Of a stretch of 64,000 nt of DNA, positions 35,142 to 43,683 are shown piece by piece. Location of the stretch: positions 62,001-126,000 of the forward strand of contig NZ_JACGWT010000005.1 in the NCBI RefSeq assembly GCF_014137855.1, written 5' to 3'. The DNA is from Microlunatus kandeliicorticis. Lineage in GTDB: Bacteria > Actinomycetota > Actinomycetes > Propionibacteriales > Propionibacteriaceae. Position 1 is the first letter of the stretch. Each line of letters begins with the position of its first letter. The notes under the pieces are model-generated. The model did no database searches. It worked only from the letters and a program-made list of their open reading frames with translations, and had not been told where the DNA came from. The position numbers and the translations under genes were made by a program.

Positions 35142-37256
35142 TCAGGCGGCGGTGCTGGTCCCCTCGCCCGCCGCGGTCTCCGCTTCGGCCGCTGCGGTCG
35201 CCTCGCTGTCGGCCGCCGCGGCGAGCCGGCGGAGCGCCTGGATCACCTGCTCGCGGTCGGTGGTCGGCCACATGTCCGGCATCGAGGCGGTCAGGAACGA
35301 CCCGTAGCGCGCGGTCACCAACCGCGAGTCGAGCACCGCCACCACCCCGCGATCGCTCTGCCGGCGGATCAGTCGGCCCGCACCCTGGGCCAGCAGCAGG
35401 GCCGCGTGGGTCGCCGCCACCGCCATGAATCCGTTCCCACCGGCCTCGGCCACCGCCCGTTGCCGGGCCAGCGCCAGCGGTTCGTCCGGACGCGGGAACG
35501 GGATCCGGTCGATGATCACCAGCTGGCACGTGCGGCCGGGCACGTCGATCCCCTGCCACAGCGACAGGGTGCCGAACAGGCTGGTCTGTTCCTCGGCGAC
35601 GAACCGCCGGGTCAGCTCGGGCAGCTGGGCGTCGCCCTGGCACAGCACGGTGAACGACGGCAGCTCGGCCCGCACGTGCCGGGCCGCCGCCTCGGCCGCC
35701 CGGCGCGACGAGAACAGCCCGAGGGTGCGTCCCCCCGACGCCCAGATCAGCTCGGCGATCTCGGCCAGCGCCTCGGCGCTCAGTCCGTCGCGGCCCGGTC
35801 TGTCGAGCGAGCGGGCCACATAGCGGATGCCCTGGCGGCGGTAGTCGAAGGGCGAGCCGACGTCGAGCCCGCGCCACCGGATGGCCTCACCGACCGGCTC
35901 GGAGGTCTCGGCGTCGTCGCGCTCCTGCGCCTTGAGCCCGACCGAGGCGGCCGCCGCGGAGAAGTCGTCGCCGAGCTTGAGGGTGGCCGAGGTCATCACC
36001 ACCGTGCGGTCGCCGAACACCCGGTCGCGCATCAGCCCGGCCACGGTCAGCGGCGCGACCCGGACGTCGCGCCCGAACCGCTCGCTCTCGGCCACCCAGA
36101 CCACGTCGTAGGGGTCGAGCTTGGCCATCCGCTCCGCGACGTCGAACACCTCCTGGACGGCGGCGGCCGCCTGCTTGCGCTCGGTGTCCTCCTTCTGGGC
36201 GCCGGTCAGCTGCGAGACGACCTTGCGGGCGCTGTCGCGGACGAGGGCGAGCGCGGCCACCAGCCCGGCGGCCGGGTCCTCGACCCGCTCGACCGGGCTG
36301 TCGTCGAGCGCGGTCCGCAGGCCGTCGGCGGCGTCGAAGAAGTCGAGCGCGACGTCATCGTCGAGGAAGGTCACCGCACGCTTGGCCACCCGGTCGATCG
36401 CCGTCGGCGCGAGCTCGGCCGACGCGGCCCCGGTCACCCGGGCCACCACCTCGTGGGCCTCGTCGATCACCACCAGCTCGTGCTCGGGCAGCGCGGTCCG
36501 GCCGTGCATGGCGTCGATGGCCAGCAGCGCGTGGTTGGTGACCACCAGGTCGGCGGCGCGCGCCTGCTCGCGCGACCGCTCGACGAAGCAGGTGTCACCG
36601 AACGGACAGCGCTGGACGCCGAGGCACTCGCGGACCGGCACCGACACCTGCTGCCAGGCCCGGTCGCTGTGCGACGGGGCGTCGTCGCGGTCGGCGAGCC
36701 CGGAGCGCTCGTGCTCGGTCTGGGCCCACTCGCGCAGCGCGACCACCTCGGCACCGAGCACCGACGTGGCCTGCGGCGAGAGCTGGTCGCCGTCGGCGGC
36801 CTGCGCGGCGCGGGCGGTGGCGACCAGCTCGTCCGGCGCGATCAGACTCTGCTGGGCGCGGTCGCCGTCGCCCTCGACCCGGAGCCGGCAGGCGTAGTTG
36901 CTGCGTCCCTTGAGCACCGCGGTGCTCGGACGGCGGCCGGTGACCTGCTCGACCGCGTCGAGCGCCGCCGGGATGTCGTGGTCGTGCAGCTGGCGCTGGA
37001 GGGCCAAGGTGGCCGTGGCGACCACCGCGCGCTCCCGGCGCCGGCTGGCCAGCTCGGCGAGCAAGGGGGCCAGATAGCCCAGCGACTTCCCGGTGCCGGT
37101 GCCGGCCTGGACCAGTAGGTGCCGGCCGCTCGCGGCCGCGTCCGCGACCGCCGCGGCCATGGCCTGCTGGCCGGGACGCGCCTGGCCGCCGATCTCCCCG
37201 ACGGCCGCGTCGAGCACGGCCTGCCAGCCGCGCTCGGAGGTGGGATCGGAGGTCAC
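35142..37256 (-). CDS. dinG: DinG/YoaA-family ATP-dependent DNA helicase (iron-sulfur type)
   Basis: The 704-residue XPD-like 5'-3' helicase has Walker A AGTGTGKS (51-58) and DEAH at 265-268. Four Cys (123, 211, 217, 223) are spaced as in the 4Fe-4S domain of this family. Later motifs include TSATLK, GTLSLWQGIDVPG and QGAGRLIRR. It unwinds forked DNA and R-loops during repair. GTG at 37256 follows TACCGT (37263-37268 on the plus strand as ACGGTA) by six bases, a leaderless start. No LexA box is seen in front of it. The Ala/Glu-rich C-terminus is variable. Confidence 0.9.
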   Translation of the reverse strand: MTSDPTSERGWQAVLDAAVGEIGGQARPGQQAMAAAVADAAASGRHLLVQAGTGTGKSLGYLAPLLAELASRRRERAVVATATLALQRQLHDHDIPAALDAVEQVTGRRPSTAVLKGRSNYACRLRVEGDGDRAQQSLIAPDELVATARAAQAADGDQLSPQATSVLGAEVVALREWAQTEHERSGLADRDDAPSHSDRAWQQVSVPVRECLGVQRCPFGDTCFVERSREQARAADLVVTNHALLAIDAMHGRTALPEHELVVIDEAHEVVARVTGAASAELAPTAIDRVAKRAVTFLDDDVALDFFDAADGLRTALDDSPVERVEDPAAGLVAALALVRDSARKVVSQLTGAQKEDTERKQAAAAVQEVFDVAERMAKLDPYDVVWVAESERFGRDVRVAPLTVAGLMRDRVFGDRTVVMTSATLKLGDDFSAAAASVGLKAQERDDAETSEPVGEAIRWRGLDVGSPFDYRRQGIRYVARSLDRPGRDGLSAEALAEIAELIWASGGRTLGLFSSRRAAEAAARHVRAELPSFTVLCQGDAQLPELTRRFVAEEQTSLFGTLSLWQGIDVPGRTCQLVIIDRIPFPRPDEPLALARQRAVAEAGGNGFMAVAATHAALLLAQGAGRLIRRQSDRGVVAVLDSRLVTARYGSFLTASMPDMWPTTDREQVIQALRRLAAAADSEATAAAEAETAAGEGTSTAA

Positions 37257-37373
37257 CGCAGCACGGTAGTCGCTGGGTCCGACATCTGGCCGGCGACCGA
37301 CCGGGACGGGTGCGATCCGCTCCGACGACCGGTCACCGCGTTCGGCGCCGTCCCTCCGGCCGAACCGCCGCGG

Positions 37374-38870
37374 TCAGGAGAGCTGGTCGGCGGGGCGGAA
37401 GGCGGCCAGCTCGGCGGCCAGCCCGGGGTGCAGCCGGGCGCGCAGCAGCGTCCCGTCGGCGGTGTGCTCGAGCTGGTCGATCTCGCCCTCGTGGTGCACC
37501 CGGTCGATCAGGTCGCCGCGGGCGTAGGGCACCAGCGCGACCACCCCCACCGACGGGCTCGGCAGCCCCTCCTCGACGGCCCGGCGGAGCTCGTCCAGCC
37601 CGGTGCCGGTGCGGGCCGAGACGATCACCGCACCGCGGTACTGGCCGCGGAGCACGGTGAGGGTGTCCGGGTCGGCGGCGTCGGCCTTGTTGATCACGAT
37701 CAGCTCGGGCACCTTCTGCGCACCGATCTGGGCCAGCACCTCGCGGACCGCGGCGATCTGACCCTGCGGATCGGGGTCCGAGCCGTCGACGACGTGCACC
37801 AGCAGGTCGGCCGAGGCGGACTCCTCCAGCGTCGAGGCGAAGGCCTCGACGAGGTCGTGCGGCAGGTGCCGGACGAACCCGACGGTGTCGGTCAGGGTGA
37901 AGTCGCGGCCGTCGCTGGTCTGGCTGCGCCGGGTGGTCGGGTCGAGGGTGGCGAACAGCGCGTCCTCGACCAGCACGCCGGCGCCGGTCAGCCGGTTGAG
38001 CAGCGAGGACTTGCCCGCGTTGGTGTAGCCGACGATGGCCACCGACGGGATCTGGTGGCGGCGTCGCCCGGCGCGCTTGACCTCGCGGGTGCTGTCCATC
38101 TCGCGCAGCTCGGCGCGCAGCTTGGCGATCCGGCTGTTGATCCGGCGGCGGTCGGTCTCGAGCTTGGTCTCACCGGGGCCGCGTCCGCCGATGCCGGCGC
38201 CGCCGCTGGCCCGGCCGCCGGCCTGGCGCGACAGGTTGCCGCCCCAGCCGCGCAGCCGCTGCTTGAGGTACTGCAGCTGGGCCAGCTCGACCTGCGCCTT
38301 GCCCTCGGCGCTCTTGGCGTGCTGGGCGAAGATGTCGAGGATCAGCGCGGTCCGGTCGATCACCTTGACCTTGACCTTGTCCTCGAGCGTCCGCAGCTGG
38401 GCCGGGGCGAGCTCGCCGTCGCAGATCACGGTGTCGGCACCGGTGGCCTGGACGACCTCGCGGAGCTCCTCGACCTTGCCACGGCCGATGTAGGTGGACG
38501 GGTCGACCAGCTTGCGACGCTGGATGAGTCCCTCGAGGACTTCCGAGCCGGCGGTCTCGGCCAGCTGCTTGAGCTCGGCGAGCGCGTTCTCCGCGTCGGC
38601 CTCGGTGCCCGAGGTCCAGACGCTGATCAGGACGACCCGCTCCAGCCGGAGCCGGCGGTACTCGACCTCGGTGACGTCGGTGAGCTCGGTCGACATCCCG
38701 GCCACCCGGCGCAGCGACTGGCGGTCGGCCAGGTCGAACTGCTCGCCGTCGTAGCCGGCGGCCGGGGCGACCGGGTCGTCCCGGTCCCGGCGCTCGTCCA
38801 CCCGGCGCTCGTCGCGCGGGGCGTCGGCCTCCGGGGCCTCGATCGGGTGCTGCGGTGAAGGAAGTGTCAT
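37374..38870 (-). CDS. hflX: GTPase HflX
   Basis: The 498-residue ribosome-associated GTPase splits stalled ribosomes under stress. The N-terminal HflX domain contains IGRGKVEELREVVQATGADTVICDGELAPAQLRTLE and GGRGPGETKLETDRR. The G domain has G1 GYTNAGKSS, G3 DTVGF and G4 NKAD. Residues 1-58 are acidic and non-conserved; a later in-frame ATG (residue 59) is possible. Next to miaA/miaB and dinG, its position is conserved in actinobacteria. Confidence 0.95.
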   Translation of the reverse strand: MTLPSPQHPIEAPEADAPRDERRVDERRDRDDPVAPAAGYDGEQFDLADRQSLRRVAGMSTELTDVTEVEYRRLRLERVVLISVWTSGTEADAENALAELKQLAETAGSEVLEGLIQRRKLVDPSTYIGRGKVEELREVVQATGADTVICDGELAPAQLRTLEDKVKVKVIDRTALILDIFAQHAKSAEGKAQVELAQLQYLKQRLRGWGGNLSRQAGGRASGGAGIGGRGPGETKLETDRRRINSRIAKLRAELREMDSTREVKRAGRRRHQIPSVAIVGYTNAGKSSLLNRLTGAGVLVEDALFATLDPTTRRSQTSDGRDFTLTDTVGFVRHLPHDLVEAFASTLEESASADLLVHVVDGSDPDPQGQIAAVREVLAQIGAQKVPELIVINKADAADPDTLTVLRGQYRGAVIVSARTGTGLDELRRAVEEGLPSPSVGVVALVPYARGDLIDRVHHEGEIDQLEHTADGTLLRARLHPGLAAELAAFRPADQLS

Positions 38871-38948
38871 GTTCGATCCAGAATCTCACGCCCGGGCAAG
38901 CACGTCGCCCTGATTTCGCCTCCGGATCCGCCGGACGAGGTCCGCGAC

Positions 38949-38989
38949 GTCGACGGGCCGCGGCGTTCGGCCGCCGACCGGCCGTCGAC
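38949..38989 (-). terminator. Hairpin terminator after the SDR gene
   Basis: GTCGACGG (38949-38956) pairs with CCGTCGAC (38982-38989), and CCG/CGG inside it extends the stem after a bulge. It lies immediately after the SDR stop codon. Confidence 0.55.
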
Positions 38990-38993
38990 CGGC

Positions 38994-39761
38994 TCAGACG
39001 GTCGTGTAGCCGCCGTCCATCACCAGCACCGAGCCGGTCATGAACGACGAAGCGTCCGAGGCCAGGAACACCACCGCCGGACCGAGCTCGGCAGGCAGCG
39101 CGAACCGCTGCATCGGGACGTCGTCGATCCAGCGCTGCCGGAACTGCGGGTCGTCGACCGGGGCCATCTCGGTCTTGACGTAGCCGGGGGCGAGCGCGTT
39201 GACCCGGACGCCGTGCTCGGCCCACTCGGCGGCCAACGACTTGGTCAGCTGGTGCGCCGCGGCCTTGGAGGCGTTGTAGGCGGGCTGCCACTGCGGCCGG
39301 TTGACGATCACCGCCGAGATCGAGCCGATGTTGACGATGGCGCCGCGGCCGGCCTCGACCATCACCCGGCCGAAGGCCTGCGCGCAGTTCCAGACGCCGT
39401 CGACGTTGACGTCCATCACCTGCCGCCACTCGGCTGCGGTGACCTCGAGCGCCGGCCGGTGGATGCAGGCGCCGGCGTTGTTGACCAGCACGTCGATCCG
39501 TCCGAACGCCTCGCCGATCGTGTCGACTGCGCGCGCCACCGAGGCGGCGTCGGTGACGTCCCCGGCCACCGCCAGCGTGCGGACCCCGAGCGCGCGGCAC
39601 TCGGCTTCGACCTCGGCACAGCTCGCCGGGTCGCGGACCAGCAGGGCGAGGTCGCTGCCCGCCTCGGCCAGCGCGACCGCCAGGGCCCGCCCGATCCCCC
39701 GGTTCGCCCCGGTGACCACCGTCGTCCGACCGCCCAGCCCGAAGCTGTCCAGCACCGCCAT
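38994..39761 (-). CDS. Short-chain dehydrogenase/reductase (SDR) family oxidoreductase
   Basis: The 255-residue Rossmann-fold enzyme has cofactor motif TGANRGIG (residues 18-25), NNAGA, catalytic Ser in IGSIS, and YNASK with the catalytic Tyr and Lys. The C-terminus MTGSVLVMDGGYTTV is typical of classical SDRs. Related enzymes include gluconate 5-dehydrogenases and 3-oxoacyl reductases; the substrate is not identifiable. ATG at 39761 has GGAGGA upstream. It interrupts the otherwise conserved hflX-dapF neighbourhood, along with the next gene. Confidence 0.88.
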   Translation of the reverse strand: MAVLDSFGLGGRTTVVTGANRGIGRALAVALAEAGSDLALLVRDPASCAEVEAECRALGVRTLAVAGDVTDAASVARAVDTIGEAFGRIDVLVNNAGACIHRPALEVTAAEWRQVMDVNVDGVWNCAQAFGRVMVEAGRGAIVNIGSISAVIVNRPQWQPAYNASKAAAHQLTKSLAAEWAEHGVRVNALAPGYVKTEMAPVDDPQFRQRWIDDVPMQRFALPAELGPAVVFLASDASSFMTGSVLVMDGGYTTV

Positions 39762-39859
39762 GGTGTCCTCCTCCTGTGCCGACCCCGCACGCTGCGCCGA
39801 CCCGGCCGGCGTGGTGGGGCTCATCGTCACAGGCGCGGCACGGGCGGCACCACCGAGGG

Positions 39860-40672
39860 TCAGGCCAACCGGCGCTGGGTCAGCCAGCTGAGGGTGGCGA
39901 GGGCCTGCGGCACCGTCCACGACGTGCTCGGTGGCCGTTGCAGGTAGCCGCGCCCGGTGCTGCTCAGGTAGGCCCGCAGTCGGGCCGGGACCCGGCTCGG
40001 GTCGGGGACGTCGGGCACTCCCTCGAGCACGAACCGCTCCTGCCCGGCGGCGCAGAAGAACACCTCGTCGGAGTGTTCGACGTCATAGGTCAGCTTCGCC
40101 CCGGTCCGCCAGTTGGTGGCCCCGGGGTCTGGCTTGGTCCGCTGCCGGTAGACCCCGAAGAACGACCACAGCCGGGCGACGTCGTCCGGGCTGCCGGTCA
40201 GCACCTGCCAGTTCGACGGCGCGCCCGCGTAGAGCTTCCGGTAGCCGGCGATCTGCGCCGGCGTGTCGCGCTGCGGGTCGACGGTGATGCTGAGGAACTC
40301 GACCCGGCCGGCGGCCCCGTCGGCGGCCACCCGGGCGGCGGTCTGGACGACCGCGGCGGTGTCGATCGGGCAGGTCTCCTGGCACAGCGTCATCGTGTCG
40401 GAGACGACCAGCGTCTTCCCCGCGAACTCGGACAGCCGGACGGTGCGGCCGGCTCCGTCGCGCAGCGGCAGCGCGGTCAGCCAGCCGGGCAGCGCCGCGT
40501 CGACCTGCGTCCCGACGTCCATCCCGGGGGCGGGGATCGCCGGCCGGGCGGCTGCCGCGGTGGAGGGTCCGCACCCGGTCAGGCCGGCGAGCAGGGCGGC
40601 CAGCAGCGGCAGCAGGGCGACGAGGCCGGTCAGCCGGGCCCGGGAGCCGGGCCGGGAGGGTCGGTGCTGCAC
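39860..40672 (-). CDS. SCO1/SenC family copper-binding lipoprotein
   Basis: The 270-residue protein is a thioredoxin-fold copper chaperone for cytochrome c oxidase assembly. A lipoprotein signal ends in LTGC (Cys34 lipidated). Copper ligands are Cys97 and Cys101 (LCQETCPID) and His200 (YDVEHSDEVFF). GTG at 40672 is chosen because ACGCTA (minus-strand TAGCGT, 40680-40685) lies seven bases upstream, a leaderless start. No cytochrome oxidase genes are in the window. Confidence 0.9.
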   Translation of the reverse strand: MQHRPSRPGSRARLTGLVALLPLLAALLAGLTGCGPSTAAAARPAIPAPGMDVGTQVDAALPGWLTALPLRDGAGRTVRLSEFAGKTLVVSDTMTLCQETCPIDTAAVVQTAARVAADGAAGRVEFLSITVDPQRDTPAQIAGYRKLYAGAPSNWQVLTGSPDDVARLWSFFGVYRQRTKPDPGATNWRTGAKLTYDVEHSDEVFFCAAGQERFVLEGVPDVPDPSRVPARLRAYLSSTGRGYLQRPPSTSWTVPQALATLSWLTQRRLA

Positions 40673-40758
40673 GGGAGCGACGCTAGCCCGCGACCAGCGC
40701 TCCCGGACGGTGCGGAACGGTCCGCGGCGGCCGGGCACAGCCCCGGCTCAGAGCCGGC

Positions 40759-41652
40759 TCAGACGGTCCCGTCCGGGAGGACGAACTCGCCGTGAGCGAC
40801 CAGCACCGCCGGCCCGGTGAGCGCCGTGCGGTCGCCGTCGAGCTCGACCTCGACCGACCCGCCGGGGACGTCGACGACGAAGGTGACCGGCCCGTCCGCC
40901 CCGCCGTGCGCGAGGTTCCGGGCGGCGGCGGTGGCCGCGGCGGCCGCGCAGGTGCCGGTACCGCAGGAGCGGGTCTCGCCGGAGCCGCGCTCGAAGACCC
41001 GCATGGCGATCTGCCGGTCGCCGGTGACCCGGACGAACTCGAGGTTCACCCCGGCCGGGAAGGCGTCGGCGGGGCGCCACAGCGGCGCGCGGCCCAGGTC
41101 GAGCTGGTCGAGCCGGTCGGCCTCGGAGGCGGCGAGCAGGCTCACCGCGTGCGGGTTGCCGACGTCGACCCGCCACCCCGTCCACACCATCGGTGGGTGG
41201 TCGTGCAGCTCGGCCTGCACCTCGACGTCGCGGCCGAGCACCCGCGAGGGCCCCATCTGGACCCGGATCCGGCCGTCCGGCAGCACGGTCGTGGGCTTCA
41301 ACCCGTCCCGGGTGCCGACCGGCACCTCGGGGCCGGTGGCCAGGCCGCGTTCGAGCAGGTAGCGGACGAAGACCCGGACGCCGTTGCCGCACATCTCGGA
41401 GACCGACCCGTCGGCGTTGCGGTAGTCCATGAACCAGAGGTCGGGATCGCCCTGCCAGCGTTCGGCCCACGCGGGCACCTGGCGGCCGCGGACGACCCGG
41501 AGCACCCCGTCGGCGCCGATCCCGGCCCGACGGTCGCAGATCGCCGCCACCTGGGCCGGGCTGAGGTCGTAGCGGCCGTCGGGGTCCTCGATCACCACGA
41601 AGTCGTTCTCGGTGCCGTGGCCCTTGGTGAAGGGGACGGAGAGACCGGGCAC
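40759..41652 (-). CDS. dapF: Diaminopimelate epimerase
   Basis: The 297-residue enzyme converts LL- to meso-diaminopimelate for lysine and peptidoglycan synthesis. Two catalytic Cys stand in the family contexts: Cys88 (EMCGNGVR) and Cys230 (RSCGTGTC). KGHGTENDFVVI at the N-terminus and VDVGNPHAV in the middle also match. GTG at 41652 lies four bases after the miaA stop. A -10-like CAGACT within the end of miaA (41659-41664) could give it an extra leaderless transcript. Confidence 0.95.
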   Translation of the reverse strand: MPGLSVPFTKGHGTENDFVVIEDPDGRYDLSPAQVAAICDRRAGIGADGVLRVVRGRQVPAWAERWQGDPDLWFMDYRNADGSVSEMCGNGVRVFVRYLLERGLATGPEVPVGTRDGLKPTTVLPDGRIRVQMGPSRVLGRDVEVQAELHDHPPMVWTGWRVDVGNPHAVSLLAASEADRLDQLDLGRAPLWRPADAFPAGVNLEFVRVTGDRQIAMRVFERGSGETRSCGTGTCAAAAATAAARNLAHGGADGPVTFVVDVPGGSVEVELDGDRTALTGPAVLVAHGEFVLPDGTV

Positions 41653-41656
41653 CCCG

Positions 41657-42598
41657 TCAGTCTGCCAGCGCCGGGCCCGGGGCGGCGAGGACGTCCGCCG
41701 CGCGGTCGAGCAGCGTGTCGGGGTCGTCGCCGGGTCCGCCGAGCCAGCTGATCCGCGGGTCGCGCCGGAACCACGAGCCCTGCCGGCGGGCGAACTTCCG
41801 GGTGCCGGTGACCGTCAGCTCGCGCGCCTCCGCCTCGCTCGTCCGGCCGTCGAGGTGGTCGAGGACCTGGGCGTAGCCGAGTGCCCGACTGGCCGTCCGG
41901 CCCTCGCGCAGACCGCGGTCGAGCAACCCGCGGACCTCCTCGACCAGGCCGTCGGCCCACATCCGGTCGACCCGGTCGGCGATCCGGCTGTCGAGGGTGG
42001 TCCGGTCGGTGTCGAGGCCGAGCTGGCGGACGTCGGGCAGTGCGTAGCGGTGTGCGGGCAGCGAGGCGGTGAACGGCTCCCCGGTCAGCTCGATGACCTC
42101 GAGCGCGCGGACGATCCGCCGGCCGTTGCCGGGCAGGATGGCCGCCGCGGCACCCGGGTCGACGGCGGCCAGCCGCTCGTGCAGCGCGGCCGGGCCCCGC
42201 TCGGCGAGCTCGGCGTCGAGCCGGGCCCGGACGTCGGGGTCGGTCCCGGGGAAGCGGAACTCGTCGACCACGGCGCGGACGTAGAGCGCCGAGCCGCCGA
42301 CCACCACCGGCACCACGCCGCGGGTCAGGCAGTCCTCGATCGCGGCCCGCGCCAGGGTCTGGAACTCCGCGACCGTCGAGGTCTCGGTGACGTCGAGGAC
42401 GTCGACCAGGTGGTGCCGGACCCGGGCGCGCTCGGCCGGCGTCGGCTTGGCGGTCCCGATGTCCATCCCGCGGTAGAGCAGCATCGAGTCGGCGTTGACG
42501 ATCTCGGCGGGTCGGCCGCCGGCGCCGAGGTGCTCGGCCAGCGCGATCGCCAGCCCGGACTTGCCGACCGCCGTCGGGCCGACCAGCACCACGATCAC
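41657..42598 (-). CDS. miaA: tRNA dimethylallyltransferase
   Basis: The 313-residue enzyme adds the dimethylallyl group to A37 of tRNAs reading UNN codons. It has P-loop GPTAVGKS (7-14), NADSMLLYRGMDIGTAKPT, VVVGGSALYVRAV and GTRKFARRQGSWFRRD near the C-terminus. The GTG start at 42598 precedes IVVLVGPTA; no strong RBS is visible. miaA and dapF form an operon. MiaB, which modifies the same base further, is encoded 1 kb away. Confidence 0.95.
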   Translation of the reverse strand: MIVVLVGPTAVGKSGLAIALAEHLGAGGRPAEIVNADSMLLYRGMDIGTAKPTPAERARVRHHLVDVLDVTETSTVAEFQTLARAAIEDCLTRGVVPVVVGGSALYVRAVVDEFRFPGTDPDVRARLDAELAERGPAALHERLAAVDPGAAAAILPGNGRRIVRALEVIELTGEPFTASLPAHRYALPDVRQLGLDTDRTTLDSRIADRVDRMWADGLVEEVRGLLDRGLREGRTASRALGYAQVLDHLDGRTSEAEARELTVTGTRKFARRQGSWFRRDPRISWLGGPGDDPDTLLDRAADVLAAPGPALAD

Positions 42599-42713
42599 CG
42601 GCGCATCACGGCACCATCATCGCGCCCGCGGGTCGGACGCGGCAGGATGGGAGCCGGGCCCCGCACCGCGGACCCGACCTGCAGCAGCGCAGCACCAGCC
42701 GAGACGAGGCGAG

Positions 42714-42968
42714 ATGGGACTGTTCGACAAGGCCAAGGACCTGGCCGCCCAGCACAGCGACAAGATCAGCCAGGGCATCGAGAAGGCGGGTGACCTGATC
42801 GACCAGAAGACCGGCGGGAAGTACGCCGACCAGGTCGACCGCGCCCAGGACTTCGCCCGCGACCGGGTCGACGACCTCGGAGGCCGCGACGGGGCCGACC
42901 CGGCGGGCACCCACCCGACCGAGCCGCACCCGCCGGCGGCGCCGGACGGTCCGCCGCCCACCAGCTGA
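42714..42968 (+). CDS. MT0933-like antitoxin family small protein
   Basis: The 84-residue protein starts at ATG 42714 behind a weak GAGG. The first 50 residues (MGLFDKAKDLAAQHSDKISQ, then GIEKAGDLIDQKTGGKYAD) match the MT0933-like antitoxin family (PF14013), followed by a Pro/His-rich tail. No toxin gene lies beside it: the neighbours are miaA and a ferritin gene on the other strand. The antitoxin label is therefore a family name only. Some relatives are abundant stress-related small proteins. Confidence 0.75.
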   Translation: MGLFDKAKDLAAQHSDKISQGIEKAGDLIDQKTGGKYADQVDRAQDFARDRVDDLGGRDGADPAGTHPTEPHPPAAPDGPPPTS

Positions 42969-42973
42969 CCCGC

Positions 42974-43000
42974 GGCCCGGGTCGGCCGGCGAGCCGGGCC
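42974..43000. terminator. Shared hairpin between the convergent MT0933-like and ferritin genes
   Basis: GGCCCGG (42974-42980) pairs with CCGGGCC (42994-43000) across 13 bases that contain a further GGCC. It fills the 32-base gap between the two stop codons. Confidence 0.5.
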
Positions 43001-43534
43001 TCACGCCGGGACGGAGCCGTCCTCACCGGGACGGTGCTGCGGGTGCTCGCGCGGTGTCTGCTCGCGCCAGATGTAGGCCTCGATCGCCTCGGGGTCGTTC
43101 GTCGACCGCCGGGCCACGGTCTGCAGGTCGGACATGGTGATCACCGCGTCCACCTGCTGCTTGGTGAACCACTGGACGAAGGCCTCGGCCGCGAAGTCGC
43201 CCTCCTCGCGGGCGATCCGGGTCAGCAGGTTGATCTGGTCGGTGACCCGGCGCTCCTGCTCGAGGACCAGCTCGATCGGGCCGACCACCGAGTCGAAATC
43301 GGTGGTGGGGGCCTCGACCCCGGGCACCACCACCGCGGCGTCCTGGTCGGCCAGGAACTTGATCATCATCATCGCGTGCCCGCGCTGGACCGTGGCCTGG
43401 TGGTAGAAGAAGCCGGCCAGCTGCGGCATCGTCAGCCGGTCGAAGTAGACGGCGGCGGCCAGGTACTGCTGGTGCGCGGCGAACTCGTTCGCGATCTGGT
43501 CGTTGAGCTGGGCGACGAAGCGCTCGGCGGGCAT
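43001..43534 (-). CDS. Ferritin with an altered ferroxidase centre
   Basis: The 177-residue non-haem ferritin resembles mycobacterial BfrB (VTDQINLLTRIAREEGDFAAEAFVQWF). Counting residues, the ferroxidase ligands fall at the E. coli FtnA positions: Glu17, His53, Glu94 and Gln127 are present. Position 50, normally the bridging Glu in QAxEExxH, is Gln (QATVQRGH), and position 49 is Val. Iron storage in a 24-mer shell is likely, but fast ferroxidation is doubtful. ATG at 43534 has AGGAG upstream. The C-terminal tail (REHPQHRPGEDGSVPA) is unstructured. Confidence 0.88.
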   Translation of the reverse strand: MPAERFVAQLNDQIANEFAAHQQYLAAAVYFDRLTMPQLAGFFYHQATVQRGHAMMMIKFLADQDAAVVVPGVEAPTTDFDSVVGPIELVLEQERRVTDQINLLTRIAREEGDFAAEAFVQWFTKQQVDAVITMSDLQTVARRSTNDPEAIEAYIWREQTPREHPQHRPGEDGSVPA

Positions 43535-43683
43535 CGGGCTCCTTTGCGACGGGCTCGTCTCGCTCCGCGGGCGGGGGTGGCCGCGGGGCTGTCATCCTCC
43601 CATCGGCGCCGGACGCCGCGCCAGTACGACGGCCCTTCCGGCACCCGCGAGTTCCAGCGCTGAACAGGGCTGGACGGCGCTCC

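Noticed and set aside
38994-40672. Recently acquired island (SDR and Sco1 genes) within the hflX-dapF neighbourhood
   Set aside because: GC content, codon choice and leaderless promoter style match the neighbours, and no mobility genes, direct repeats or tRNA site flank it.
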